The notes beneath the pieces are model-generated. The model worked only from the letters and a program-made list of their open reading frames with translations. It was not told where the DNA came from and searched no databases. Positions 34,672 through 42,097 of a DNA stretch of 51,687 bases are shown piece by piece. The stretch is from contig NZ_JAUDRJ010000003.1 in the NCBI RefSeq assembly GCF_030382115.1, positions 284,569-336,255 on the forward strand, read 5' to 3'. Source of the stretch: Nostoc sp. GT001 (GTDB taxonomy: Bacteria; Cyanobacteriota; Cyanobacteriia; Cyanobacteriales; Nostocaceae). Position 1 is the stretch's first letter, and every line of letters starts with the position of its first letter. The translations under genes were made by a program, and so were the position numbers.

Positions 34672-35046
34672 ATGGCTAAAAAGATGTATTACTTAAATGG
34701 TGATGATTCACATCCGATGCAACCGACATCTGCTGATATTATACTGCGGCAGCAATTAGAGTATTCTATTAGCAGATACTTTTATGACGCTTGCGATCGC
34801 ACCATTCAAAATCTACTGTCTGATTGTCGGTGGTATGTCACAACGCACGCCAATGCTCTGACATTGGTAATTGAATGTCCCGATCAAGTTATTAATTGGC
34901 GTGTTTTACAAAAAATTGTGCCAATGGGAACATTGCTATATGGAATTGTTAACAGTGCTAAAATCCGTGTTTGTCCGCCAGAAAGTCAAGGTATACCTTT
35001 TGAGATGAGGGTAGATGAACTTTCTGTTTATCGGGATTGGGCATAG
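34672..35046 (+). CDS. Hypothetical protein, 124 aa
   Basis: Unrecognised. Soluble, alpha/beta, with the conserved-looking blocks FYDACDRTIQNLLSDCRWYV and VIECPDQVINWRVLQKIV. It starts 18 bases after the SagB-like gene with AGAGAG ahead of the ATG, so it is the third member of the ankyrin-SagB unit. It ends in front of a 20-base palindrome shared with the convergent hupW gene. Confidence 0.75.
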   Translation: MAKKMYYLNGDDSHPMQPTSADIILRQQLEYSISRYFYDACDRTIQNLLSDCRWYVTTHANALTLVIECPDQVINWRVLQKIVPMGTLLYGIVNSAKIRVCPPESQGIPFEMRVDELSVYRDWA

Positions 35047-35053
35047 ATAAGAG

Positions 35054-35073
35054 AGACGCGATTAATCGCGTCT
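35054..35073. terminator. Palindromic terminator between convergent genes
   Basis: AGACGCGATTAATCGCGTCT is a perfect 20-base palindrome in the 46-base gap between the 124-residue gene and hupW, where a bidirectional terminator is expected. Same repeat family as at 10017 and 20841. Confidence 0.65.
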
Positions 35074-35092
35074 GTACAAGAGTTAGAAATTT

Positions 35093-35563
35093 TTACTTAT
35101 TATTCTGGCTGATGAGTGCAGCTACCTCTTCAAAAACTAAATCAGCAGAATGTTTGATAGCAGGACTTAATTCCAGTCCCAAACTAAGATTTGCCGCTTC
35201 AATTAAATAAACTTTCACATCTTCAGGAAAGTCATTTTGAAAGATTTTCCGTCCGGCGGCTAAAGCATTATCCCAACGAAAATCGTGCAAGTTATAACTA
35301 GGTTCGGGCATTGCTTCCAGTTCTTTTCCTGGAACTTTAAACACAGCACCCGGTTCAGAACCTGTTGAACTTGCATCAATAATTACTAATTGTTTACTAC
35401 CTCTAGCTTGAAACATTACTTCCATCCCTGCGGTGCCACAGTCATATACTCGCACATGAGGATGAGGGTTTTCAGCTAGATATTTTTGTAAACGTTGAGC
35501 AATGATTACGCCTACTGCGTCGTCACTGCGATTGAGATTTCCGCAACCAATAATAGTGAGCAT
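35093..35563 (-). CDS. hupW: Hydrogenase maturation protease HupW
   Basis: 156 residues of the HyaD/HoxW endopeptidase family. The opening TIIGCGNLNRSDDAVGV carries the first Asp/Glu ligand, DASSTG the second and the HDFRWDNAL block the His. The enzyme clips the C-terminal peptide from nickel-loaded HupL; the substrate hupL lies 6.5 kb away in this window. Cyanobacterial HupW is specific for the uptake enzyme, HoxW for the bidirectional one; the gene context decides for HupW here. Single gene on the minus strand. Confidence 0.92.
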   Translation of the reverse strand: MLTIIGCGNLNRSDDAVGVIIAQRLQKYLAENPHPHVRVYDCGTAGMEVMFQARGSKQLVIIDASSTGSEPGAVFKVPGKELEAMPEPSYNLHDFRWDNALAAGRKIFQNDFPEDVKVYLIEAANLSLGLELSPAIKHSADLVFEEVAALISQNNK

Positions 35564-35759
35564 GGGATAAATTTTATTCGCTTAGTCTATCGATCGCAAA
35601 CTGGGGGCTAAGTTTGACGATCGCATTGTATTACTAGAATAGAGATAAATGAAAATTTGGAGATAGATGACTAATCAGGAATTCCAGAACCTTACATCCA
35701 CTGCGATCGCGGTGGATGTAGGTAGTTCACTCTACAATGACAGCCCCCAGTCCGGCTTG

Positions 35760-36299
35760 TTACGGGTTGTGCGACAACGTGACGGGGAACTGGAGAAGCT
35801 GGGCAACGACCTGGTTCGGCGCTCCGACTGGCGCGAGGTCTACTGGTTGCTGTAATTGGTAAACGGCACCTTGCGGCGGAAACATCGTAAGGTTGTCGTT
35901 GAGCAGTGTAGCCGTCTTAGTGTTCGACAGCACCAGGGGCGGACCGCCGCCTGGTGGCTTCTCGATTGTCACATTTAAATCCAGAAACATAGTCTGCCGA
36001 AAAGTCGGCGGCATATTCTTGGTAACTTCGAGCAGGCTGAGCGGCGTCTCGTCGATATCGGCCTGACTGATGGTAACCTTGCCGAGCACAGGACTATCAG
36101 CCGAGAACTCGAGACCGATCACCTTTAGCTTAACGCCACCAAGACCACCTGCGAGGTTGGCCTCTACTCGCACTAGAAGCCCTCCCTTAAAGTCCAGCGT
36201 AATGATCCCTAAGACATCCACTCTCAGCGGTGTATTTACCGTGTAGCCACTGATCGGGATCTCCAAACCGATCGGCGGAAGAAGTCCACCTAGCATCAT
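35760..36299 (-). CDS. Hypothetical protein, 179 aa, G+C-rich
   Basis: I do not recognise the family. A beta-rich, Gly/Pro-rich sequence with repeated strand-like blocks (GLEIPISGYTVNTPLRVDVL, GGLLVRVEANLAGGLGGVKL) and PPGGGPPLVL, no Cys, no signal peptide. Codon use is clearly richer in G and C than all neighbours (for example CTC, GTC, CGC), which points to recent transfer from another bacterium. ATG at 36299 has TTAAGATAGAGGT-like spacing. No relationship to hupW or the HxlR gene is apparent. Confidence 0.7.
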   Translation of the reverse strand: MMLGGLLPPIGLEIPISGYTVNTPLRVDVLGIITLDFKGGLLVRVEANLAGGLGGVKLKVIGLEFSADSPVLGKVTISQADIDETPLSLLEVTKNMPPTFRQTMFLDLNVTIEKPPGGGPPLVLSNTKTATLLNDNLTMFPPQGAVYQLQQPVDLAPVGAPNQVVAQLLQFPVTLSHNP

Positions 36300-36401
36300 A
36301 ATGTTAACCTCTATCTTAAACTAAAAATGATTTGGTTGATTAGTTTGGCTTTTTTAAAGACCGTGTTCGTATCATCTAGCGATCGCTATTCAAGATGCAA
36401 G

Positions 36402-36428
36402 GACAGTTAAGACAGTTAAGACAGTTAA
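36402..36428. repeat. Three tandem copies of GACAGTTAA
   Basis: Exact 9-base unit repeated three times in a gene-free AT-rich stretch. Could be a binding array or simple slippage product. Confidence 0.6.
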
Positions 36429-36479
36429 TCAATATTTTATATTGACTTAATATATACTTTATTGCTGCTTCATAATAGT

Positions 36480-36644
36480 ATGGATGAAGATAAATTTATC
36501 GCTATCCAAAATAATTTATTTTCAGTTGGCTTTGAAAGAACAGCAATCAATTATTCATCGGATGAGATTGACAGCAATAAAATCAGAAATTATGTTTGTC
36601 TCATGCAACATAATTATGAAATTTTTGACACTAAATTGTCGTGA
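36480..36644 (+). CDS. Possible small protein, 54 aa
   Basis: A frame starting MDEDKFIAIQNNLFSVGFER and ending IFDTKLS. Composition is compatible with coding, but there is no recognisable family and no clear ribosome binding site. Much of 36300-36778 is otherwise empty apart from the tandem repeat and a terminator. Weakly supported. Confidence 0.25.
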   Translation: MDEDKFIAIQNNLFSVGFERTAINYSSDEIDSNKIRNYVCLMQHNYEIFDTKLS

Positions 36645-36721
36645 CTTTGAGCTTGTTCGTTCAAGACACTGCGATTACTTTAAGTTGTTACCATAATCTG
36701 CAAAATGCAGGGTTACACAAA

Positions 36722-36751
36722 AGGCTTTGGCTAATAGTATAGACAAAGCCT
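36722..36751 (-). terminator. Terminator of the 140-aa gene
   Basis: On the minus strand AGGCTTTG/CAAAGCCT closes a 14-base loop and is followed by TTTT, 28 bases beyond the stop at 36779. Typical rho-independent form. Confidence 0.75.
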
Positions 36752-36778
36752 CTGAAGAAGTAACTTATCAGCAGGAAA

Positions 36779-37201
36779 CTATAAAGCTACACCATGTTTC
36801 TTGGCAACTTCAGTCAGTTTATCATACTGATCTTGTGACACTTTAGTTAATATCTCTTCAGCCTGTTCTTTAGTACTTCCTTCTTTAGGAATTAAGTACT
36901 TGACATAAAGAGATACAAAATCAGCAGCGATCGCTAAACCGGATAAAGCGTGTTTGTCAGCTTCCTTACCAGCGATCGCAGCTACCAAACCGGCTTTAAT
37001 TGGGTCTGGTTTAACTTTCATGAACTGCTCGACAAGTTTAGGAACATAGTCTTCTGGTGGCAAATTATCTAACTTACTTATATCAGGAGTAAAGTTACAT
37101 TCTGCGGCTTGAGCTTGCTCTAAAACACACCATTCTATGTATTCTTGCAATGCTGCATCGGGAACGCGAGGGAGATAATTATGTAGCGCTAAATCAGACA
37201 C
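36779..37201 (-). CDS. Hypothetical cyanobacterial protein, 140 aa
   Basis: Unrecognised by name. A soluble, helical protein with an N-terminal HNYLPRVPDAALQEYIEW block, a PEDYVPKLVEQFMKV motif and a C-terminal helix rich in Lys/Glu. It has no membrane segment and no signal peptide. It ends at a clear terminator, and the gap before the HxlR gene (same strand) is about 165 bases, filled by GGGAATA/CCCTATT repeats. It is probably transcribed on its own. Confidence 0.65.
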   Translation of the reverse strand: MSDLALHNYLPRVPDAALQEYIEWCVLEQAQAAECNFTPDISKLDNLPPEDYVPKLVEQFMKVKPDPIKAGLVAAIAGKEADKHALSGLAIAADFVSLYVKYLIPKEGSTKEQAEEILTKVSQDQYDKLTEVAKKHGVAL

Positions 37202-37366
37202 AAGCTTACCGTGTAAATTGCTGTTTTATGCAAATGCATTAACGCAAGCCTAACCCACTATTTCTATAAGTTTTAGTGTGTTACGCTACGAGTTGTGAAT
37301 ATCAGGCATTAGGAATAGGACATTGGGAATAGGGCATTAGAAAATCTCTGCTCCACTTCCTAATTT

Positions 37367-37699
37367 CTATTCCCTAATAACTCGCTTTAGATGTTCTTGT
37401 CCCCAGTCGCAAAGAGCTTTTAATACAGGTATAAGAGTTCTGCCATAATCTGTAAAAGAATATTGCACTTTTAAAGGTACATCTGAGTACACTTTTCGGT
37501 TAACAATTCCATCATTTTCTAGCTCACGAAGTTGTTGAATCAACATTTTTTCAGTAATCTCAGGAATCAATTGTTTCAATTCGCTGTATCGTTTGGCTTC
37601 ATCCTTCAAGTGCCAGAGAATCAAAATCTTCCATTTGCCACCTAAAATTTTTAGTGTTGCTTGCACAAATGATGTGCCTTCAGTTTGCTTTTCTGACAT
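37367..37699 (-). CDS. HxlR family transcriptional regulator
   Basis: 110 residues, a winged helix-turn-helix regulator. Signature blocks ILGGKWKILILWHLKD, RYSELKQLIPEITEKMLIQQ and DYGRTLIPVLKALCDWG mark the HxlR family. The Cys often found near residue 10 in redox- or aldehyde-sensing members is absent (SFVQATLKILGG). It is divergent from an SDR gene with 102 bases between the starts, and two tandem dyads there are likely its operators, giving autoregulation and control of the oxidoreductase. Confidence 0.93.
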   Translation of the reverse strand: MSEKQTEGTSFVQATLKILGGKWKILILWHLKDEAKRYSELKQLIPEITEKMLIQQLRELENDGIVNRKVYSDVPLKVQYSFTDYGRTLIPVLKALCDWGQEHLKRVIRE

Positions 37700-37710
37700 A
37701 TATTATGCGA

Positions 37711-37746
37711 ACTTACAAAAAAGTAAGTACTTCCCAAAAAGTAAGT
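37711..37746. promoter_or_regulatory. Tandem HxlR operator dyads
   Basis: Two abutting 18-base dyads: ACTTAC-N6-GTAAGT (37711-37728, perfect) and ACTTCC-N6-GTAAGT (37729-37746, one mismatch). Position between divergent hxlR and SDR starts and the repeat form fit an HxlR-type operator. Confidence 0.72.
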
Positions 37747-37801
37747 ATAAGTATATTTTTGGATTAGAGTAATTCCTATTTCAACGGTATAAAGGAAAAG
37801 C

Positions 37802-38539
37802 ATGGAAGTTTTAGGTGCAACTGCCCTGGTAACTGGCGCAAATGGAGGTCTAGGGAAGTACTTTGTAGAGGGATTGAGAGCGCAAGGTGTAGCCAAAATT
37901 TATGCTGGCGCTCGCAAGGTGGATGCTTTAGCTGAAATTGTTGCAACTGATCCGCAGCGAATTATCCCGATTCAGTTAGAAATTACTGATGAAGAATCTG
38001 TTCGTCAAGCTGCACTAAAATGTCAAGATGTCAACTTGTTGATTAACAATGCTGGTGTGGGCTTGAACCAGGGATTGATTGCTGCACCTGATTTGTCTTC
38101 CGCTAGGGCAGAAATGGAAGTTAATTATTTTGGGACGTTGATTATGTGCCGTGCTTTTGCTCCTATCTTGAAACAAAATGGAGGTGGAGCGATCGCTAAT
38201 ATGGTTTCAATGGTGGCGCGGGTGAATCTTCCTTTTAATGGGAGCTATGGCGCTTCTAAAGCAGCAGTTTTGTCATTGACTCAGGCGGTTCGGGCAGAAT
38301 TAGCGGCTCAAAAAACGCTGGTGGTAGCAGTGTTACCAGGAGCGATCGATATTGGTATGGGCAAGTCTTTCCCTGATCCAAAAGTACCTCCAGAAGAAGT
38401 AGTTCGGGATGCGCTGCAAGCTGTAGTTGATGGCATAGAAGAAGTTTACCCAGGTGAGCAGGCCAAGCAACTCAATGAGCAACTAATGCAAGATCCTAAA
38501 GGAGTTGAAAAGTTTATTGCGACATTTTTACCAGGGTAA
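37802..38539 (+). CDS. SDR family oxidoreductase
   Basis: 245 residues with the classical short-chain dehydrogenase motifs: TGANGGLGKYF (residues 11-21, cofactor binding), NNAG (about 83-86), the Ser in MVSMVAR, and YGASK (about 148-152, catalytic Tyr and Lys). Substrate unknown; probably NADP-dependent reduction of an aldehyde or ketone. Expression is likely controlled by the divergent HxlR regulator, whose operators overlap the promoter area. Confidence 0.93.
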   Translation: MEVLGATALVTGANGGLGKYFVEGLRAQGVAKIYAGARKVDALAEIVATDPQRIIPIQLEITDEESVRQAALKCQDVNLLINNAGVGLNQGLIAAPDLSSARAEMEVNYFGTLIMCRAFAPILKQNGGGAIANMVSMVARVNLPFNGSYGASKAAVLSLTQAVRAELAAQKTLVVAVLPGAIDIGMGKSFPDPKVPPEEVVRDALQAVVDGIEEVYPGEQAKQLNEQLMQDPKGVEKFIATFLPG

Positions 38540-38649
38540 AGAGTTGATGGAGCGATGTCTCCGACGGGCTACGCCTACGCATTTTTGGTGTTATCTATTT
38601 GTGTAAACTAGGGCATACTGTAAAGCAGGTATAAACATATAATTTGTTC

Positions 38650-39318
38650 ATGAAACCTGCTTTACACATAGGACAGCTAACTATCTGGAAGGACGATCGC
38701 GGGTTTGGTTTCATACAACCTAATGATGGTAGTCAAGAAGTCTTTCTACACATTACAGGATTTAAAGACGTTAACCGTCGTCCTCAAGCTGGTGATTTCA
38801 TTTGTTATCAATTAACAGTTAGTAAAGATGGCAAAGTACGCGCTTGTAATGCTTCTATTGAAGAAGTTAAATCAAAATCCTTATCTTCTAACGCACCAAA
38901 TAAGTCTGTATCCAGAACTGTAGATAAATCTTTATCATTAGCATTAAATACATTACTTCTATCTTTACTACCAGGGTTGGGTTCAATTCATCTTGCACTA
39001 ACAACTGGCAACCCAATTCCGCTAATTCTTTATCCTGTCATGAGTTTAATTACTTTTGGACTATATGCCGATGATAAGTCTCGCGCACAACAAGGACGAT
39101 GGAGAACGCAAGAAAATACTTTACATCTGTGCGAATTTATGGGTGGTTGGTTAGGTGCATTTGTTGCTCAACAGAAGCTACGTCACAAAAGCAGCAAAGC
39201 TTCTTATCAAGTTGTATTTTGGGTGATAGCAATTCTTCACATTGTATTTTGGTTAGATTGGCTATTTTTTGGTAAGACGTTGATAAATCTGTTTTTCGGT
39301 ATTGCTTCTAGGTGGTAA
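38650..39318 (+). CDS. Cold-shock domain plus DUF1294 membrane protein
   Basis: 222 residues. The N-terminal cold-shock domain (about residues 4-65) carries the RNA-binding blocks DRGFGFIQP (RNP1-like) and VFLHITGF (RNP2-like). After a Ser-rich linker the second half is DUF1294 with four hydrophobic segments and the pattern YPVMSLITFGLYADDKSRAQ, RWRTQENTLHLCEFMGGWLG. The fusion is common in cyanobacteria and its role is unknown. The frame could begin at TTG 38644; I take ATG 38650. Confidence 0.9.
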   Translation: MKPALHIGQLTIWKDDRGFGFIQPNDGSQEVFLHITGFKDVNRRPQAGDFICYQLTVSKDGKVRACNASIEEVKSKSLSSNAPNKSVSRTVDKSLSLALNTLLLSLLPGLGSIHLALTTGNPIPLILYPVMSLITFGLYADDKSRAQQGRWRTQENTLHLCEFMGGWLGAFVAQQKLRHKSSKASYQVVFWVIAILHIVFWLDWLFFGKTLINLFFGIASRW

Positions 39319-39320
39319 TT

Positions 39321-39387
39321 AAGTTTAGTCTGATTGTCATAGATCGCTCACTTCGATGACCAATCCAGTAAGCTGTAAAGTGAGCCT
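39321..39387 (+). repeat. Module-flanking repeat, copy 1
   Basis: Opens AAGTTTAGTCTGATTGTCAT and closes CCAGTAAGCTGTAAAGTGAG. Copies 2 and 3 stand at 40543-40643 and 41305-41374. It ends 17 bases before hicB. Confidence 0.7.
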
Positions 39388-39403
39388 TGTATATGATTAT
39401 GAT

Positions 39404-39613
39404 ATGAAAACTTTTACTGCGATCGTTGAAAGAGATTCTGATACTAAGTTCTATGTGGGCTATGTCCCTGGCTTTCCTGGAGCGCATTCTCAAGGCGAAA
39501 CCTTGGATGAATTGCAGGAAAATTTGCGTGAAGTTATTGAAATGCTTCTAGAGGACGAGGATCTGGTATTCGAGACAGAGTTTGTAGGTATACAACAGAT
39601 TGTGGTTCAGTAG
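39404..39613 (+). CDS. hicB: HicB family antitoxin
   Basis: 69 residues. The partial RNase H-like HicB fold is marked by KTFTAIVERD, FYVGYVPGFPGAHSQGETLD and LQENLREVIEMLLEDED. HicB binds and inhibits the mRNA-cutting toxin HicA and represses its own operon. The toxin gene next to it is broken by a stop codon, so this antitoxin now stands alone. The frame is open from 39356, but the ATG at 39404 gives the standard N-terminus. A repeat element lies directly upstream. Confidence 0.88.
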   Translation: MKTFTAIVERDSDTKFYVGYVPGFPGAHSQGETLDELQENLREVIEMLLEDEDLVFETEFVGIQQIVVQ

Positions 39614-39616
39614 ACC

Positions 39617-39841
39617 ATGAGTAATATTCCTATTCTGAAACCCTAAGAAGTTGTACGAATATTGGAGAAGCTTGGGTTTGTGGAGGTGCGTCAGAAAGGC
39701 TCACACAAACAGTTTCGACACGAAGATGGACGAGGAACAACAGTCCCATTCCACAAAGGGCGTGACATCTCACCAAGGTTGCTACGGCAGATTGCGAGTG
39801 ATATTGGTTTGACGATTGAAGAAATGCTGGAGTGGCGATGA
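39617..39841 (+). pseudogene. hicA: HicA toxin, inactivated by an in-frame stop
   Basis: 74 codons after ATG 39617 encode a HicA mRNA interferase: EVVRILEKLGFVEVRQ, then GSHKQFRH with the catalytic His, PFHKGRDISPRLLRQIASD, ending EMLEWR. Codon 10 is TAA (39644-39646), where the family has Lys (KPKEVV), so a single AAA-to-TAA change has stopped it. No good restart codon follows. The toxin is probably lost while hicB persists. Confidence 0.88.
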
Positions 39842-39877
39842 GGTTTAACACTTAACCAGAAATCAAATGTTAAAATC

Positions 39878-40276
39878 TCAGGATTTGGCTGCCCAAAGTA
39901 GTGAAATGTCGTACTGATTGAACATTGAATCGGCACTCACAAGCGTCATATCTTCTATCTGAGCCTGTGCGATCAACATTCTGTCAAAAGGATCTCGGTG
40001 GTGCAAAGGTAACGCAGCCGCTTGTAAAGCATGAGAAGCTGTAATTTCTAGAGAGCGCATTGCCAACACCCCCATCCGACTAGAAATATAATTGTCTATG
40101 GGATCTGACAGTGGTAACTTGCCGATCGCAACTTTTATCCCCATTTCCCAAATGCTAGCAACTGAGAGCCACAATTCATTGGTTTCATCGGCAATATGGG
40201 TGATCGCTGCTTCATTTAAAAGCTCTGGTTGGGCAAACCACCATAACCAGCACTGCGTATCTAGCAAAAGTTTCAC
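39878..40276 (-). CDS. vapC: VapC-like PIN domain toxin
   Basis: 132 residues of the PIN RNase family. The acidic metal-binding residues are Asp6 in LLLDTQCWLWW, Glu44 in VASIWEMGIK, Asp95 in RDPFDRML and Asp115 in VSADSMF. PIN toxins cut RNA, often tRNA or rRNA. The antitoxin start overlaps its start region by four bases (ATGA), the usual vapBC layout. Intact. Confidence 0.92.
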   Translation of the reverse strand: MKLLLDTQCWLWWFAQPELLNEAAITHIADETNELWLSVASIWEMGIKVAIGKLPLSDPIDNYISSRMGVLAMRSLEITASHALQAAALPLHHRDPFDRMLIAQAQIEDMTLVSADSMFNQYDISLLWAAKS

Positions 40277-40518
40277 TCCTCACCGCCCTCAAATGCTACC
40301 AAAATATCTTCTGGCAAAGGCGCGTTGAAATCATCTGGTACTACGAAACGCCCTTGATCCTGCCCTAAACTATTGAGTCGATTTGATGAGGAGCGAAACG
40401 GAACCAACTTAGCAACAGGAATACCTCGGTTGGAAATAATGATTTCTTCTCCAAGTTCTACGCGTGACAACAGCTTTGAGAGATTCGTTTTAGCTTGATG
40501 AATATTTACGGTTTCCAT
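40273..40518 (-). CDS. vapB: Phd/YefM-type antitoxin of the PIN toxin
   Basis: 81 residues. The N-terminal Phd/YefM DNA-binding fold is clear (VNIHQAKTNLSKLLSRVELG, IISNRGIPVAKLVPF), and the C-terminal tail, which neutralises the toxin, is acidic. It is the first gene of the two-gene unit with the PIN toxin and overlaps it by four bases. Intact, so the pair looks functional. Confidence 0.92.
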   Translation of the reverse strand: METVNIHQAKTNLSKLLSRVELGEEIIISNRGIPVAKLVPFRSSSNRLNSLGQDQGRFVVPDDFNAPLPEDILVAFEGGEE

Positions 40519-40542
40519 AAGATTAAACTAAGCCTGCAAACT

Positions 40543-40643
40543 AAGTTTAGTCTGATTGTCATAGTGGTGCAAGAGCGATGTCTACGACAGGCTACGCCTA
40601 CGCTCAGTTGGATAACGGATCTAGTAAGCTATAAGTGAGCCTG
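40543..40643 (+). repeat. Module-flanking repeat, copy 2
   Basis: Begins AAGTTTAGTCTGATTGTCAT and ends CTAGTAAGCTATAAGTGAGC, with an inserted GCGATGTCTACGACAGGCTA motif between. It ends 23 bases before the 69-residue gene. Confidence 0.7.
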
Positions 40644-40666
40644 GTTGGATAAATGGAGCGCGAAAC

Positions 40667-40876
40667 ATGACACTCAGTGAGCTACTTCCTGCTGTCCGCA
40701 AACTGTCTGTATCAGAAAAACTTAAGCTAATCCGCATTTTGGCACAAGAATTGGATACTAACGAAGATATTTCGCCTCTAGAACCATTTAAAACCTATGA
40801 TTTGCCTACTCCCTACAATTCGTTTGGTGCAGGTGAAGTTCTTATGCAGGCATTGAAACAGACAGATCAAATGTGA
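40667..40876 (+). CDS. Small protein, antitoxin-like, 69 aa
   Basis: Unnamed. The helical N-terminus (TLSELLPAVRKLSVSEKLKL, IRILAQEL) resembles the small proteins that precede cyanobacterial toxin or protease-like genes. It ends four bases before the retropepsin-like gene, so the two form one unit. Role unknown; antitoxin function is an inference from size and position only. Confidence 0.7.
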   Translation: MTLSELLPAVRKLSVSEKLKLIRILAQELDTNEDISPLEPFKTYDLPTPYNSFGAGEVLMQALKQTDQM

Positions 40877-40880
40877 CCAG

Positions 40881-41288
40881 ATGCGATTCAAATACTCGAC
40901 TATTGATACTTCTCAAAATGAGTTTGACAGTTTGCCACGGATTCCACTGCGTCTTTGTCTAGGTGATAGAGCGGTTGAAGCTCTTGGACTGGTGGACAGT
41001 GGTGCAACTGTAAATGTTCTACTCTATGAAATTGGTATTGAGTTAGGTGGGGTTTGGGATGATAGCAGGGCGATTATTCAATTAGCAGGGAACCTGAGCA
41101 ATCTGCCAGCAATGCCATTCTTGGCAAACGTTGAGATCGGTGATTTTGCGCCAGTTCAACTGGTATTTGCTTGGGTGAGAAGAGCGAATGTACCCTTAAT
41201 TTTTGGACAGACAAACTTTTTCCTAGAGTTTGATGTGTGTTTCTACCGTTCCAAACTTGAATTTGAGATCGAACCAAAATCTAAGTAA
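40881..41288 (+). CDS. Retropepsin-like aspartic protease
   Basis: 135 residues. The core LGLVDSGATVNVLLYEIGIE (from residue 36) has the Asp-Ser-Gly triad of single-domain aspartic proteases (D39-S40-G41), and a hydrophobic-hydrophobic-Gly pattern (VPLIFGQTNFF) follows as in retropepsin-type folds; such enzymes act as dimers. Its targets are unknown. It is linked to the upstream 69-residue gene, and this pair is widespread in cyanobacteria to my knowledge. Confidence 0.75.
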   Translation: MRFKYSTIDTSQNEFDSLPRIPLRLCLGDRAVEALGLVDSGATVNVLLYEIGIELGGVWDDSRAIIQLAGNLSNLPAMPFLANVEIGDFAPVQLVFAWVRRANVPLIFGQTNFFLEFDVCFYRSKLEFEIEPKSK

Positions 41289-41304
41289 TAAATATAATCT
41301 GTGA

Positions 41305-41374
41305 AGCGATATCTACGACTGGCTATACCTTAGCGTAGGTATATGGCTAATCCAGTAAGTTGTAAAGTGAGCTT
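41305..41374 (+). repeat. Module-flanking repeat, copy 3
   Basis: Degenerate copy ending CCAGTAAGTTGTAAAGTGAG; the first part (GCGATATCTACGACTGGCTA) is like the insert of copy 2, while the AAGTTTAGTC start is missing. It lies about 100 bases before the Uma2 gene. Confidence 0.6.
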
Positions 41375-41472
41375 ATGACTAACCCACCTGATAATTAAAT
41401 TAAACGGGTAAGTCCTAGAGATATTGTGATAGTAGTAAGCTAATGATGTTTTTACCAGAAGGTAAGGTGATT

Positions 41473-42051
41473 ATGGCAATCACATTAGATAAAGCTGCAT
41501 CTGGGAATATGACTCTTGAGGAGTTCTTTAATTATGACGATGGTACAGATGCTCTCTATGAGTTTGAAGATGGAGAATTGCTTCTGATAACGGCTGAGAG
41601 TGAGATAAATCGACGAATTGCCATGTTTATCCTTGTCTGCTTTGTGCAACTGGGTATTCCTGCTTATCGGCTGTCGATGAAAACAGAAATTATGACTACT
41701 GGCTCACGGGTGCGCGTTCCTGATTTAGTGGTGTTTTCTGAGGAGTTGGCGACGGCGATGGAGGGGGCTAAACGATCTACGGTAATGCCAGAGATGCCAC
41801 CGCCGTTATTAGTGGTTGAAGTGGTAAGTCCAAATCAGAGTAGTCGTGATTATCGCTATAAGCGATCTGAGTATGCCGCACGGGGTATCGCTGAGTATTG
41901 GATTGTTGATCCGATACAACAGCGAGTGACAGTTCTGGAATGGGTAGAGGGTTTTTATGAGGAGAAGGTGTATTTAGGAGATAGTGCGATCGCTTCACTG
42001 GTATTTGCCGATCTAAAGTTGACTGCTGTTCAAGTTTTGCAGTGCCATTAA
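41473..42051 (+). CDS. Uma2 family endonuclease (DUF820)
   Basis: 192 residues of the PD-(D/E)XK-like Uma2 family, greatly expanded in cyanobacteria. The nuclease core shows VRVPDLVVFSEE (catalytic Asp), PPLLVVEVVSPNQ (Glu) and YRYKRSEYAARGIAEYWIVD (Lys). The biological role is not known. The frame is open to 41443, but ATG 41473 has AAGGTGA upstream and fits the family's usual beginning. It follows a copy of the module-flanking repeat. Confidence 0.9.
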   Translation: MAITLDKAASGNMTLEEFFNYDDGTDALYEFEDGELLLITAESEINRRIAMFILVCFVQLGIPAYRLSMKTEIMTTGSRVRVPDLVVFSEELATAMEGAKRSTVMPEMPPPLLVVEVVSPNQSSRDYRYKRSEYAARGIAEYWIVDPIQQRVTVLEWVEGFYEEKVYLGDSAIASLVFADLKLTAVQVLQCH

Positions 42052-42097
42052 GCAGCACTCAATGTAGGTTGTGGTAGATGATCTGATATTTTGAGAA

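Noticed and set aside
35667..35855. A 62-codon plus-strand frame after hupW
   Set aside because: Its second half is the antisense of the G+C-rich gene; only the first 25 or so codons could be real, and they match no family.
36484..36696. 70-codon frame overlapping the possible 54-residue gene
   Set aside because: Overlaps in another frame, with no family resemblance; likely chance in AT-rich DNA.
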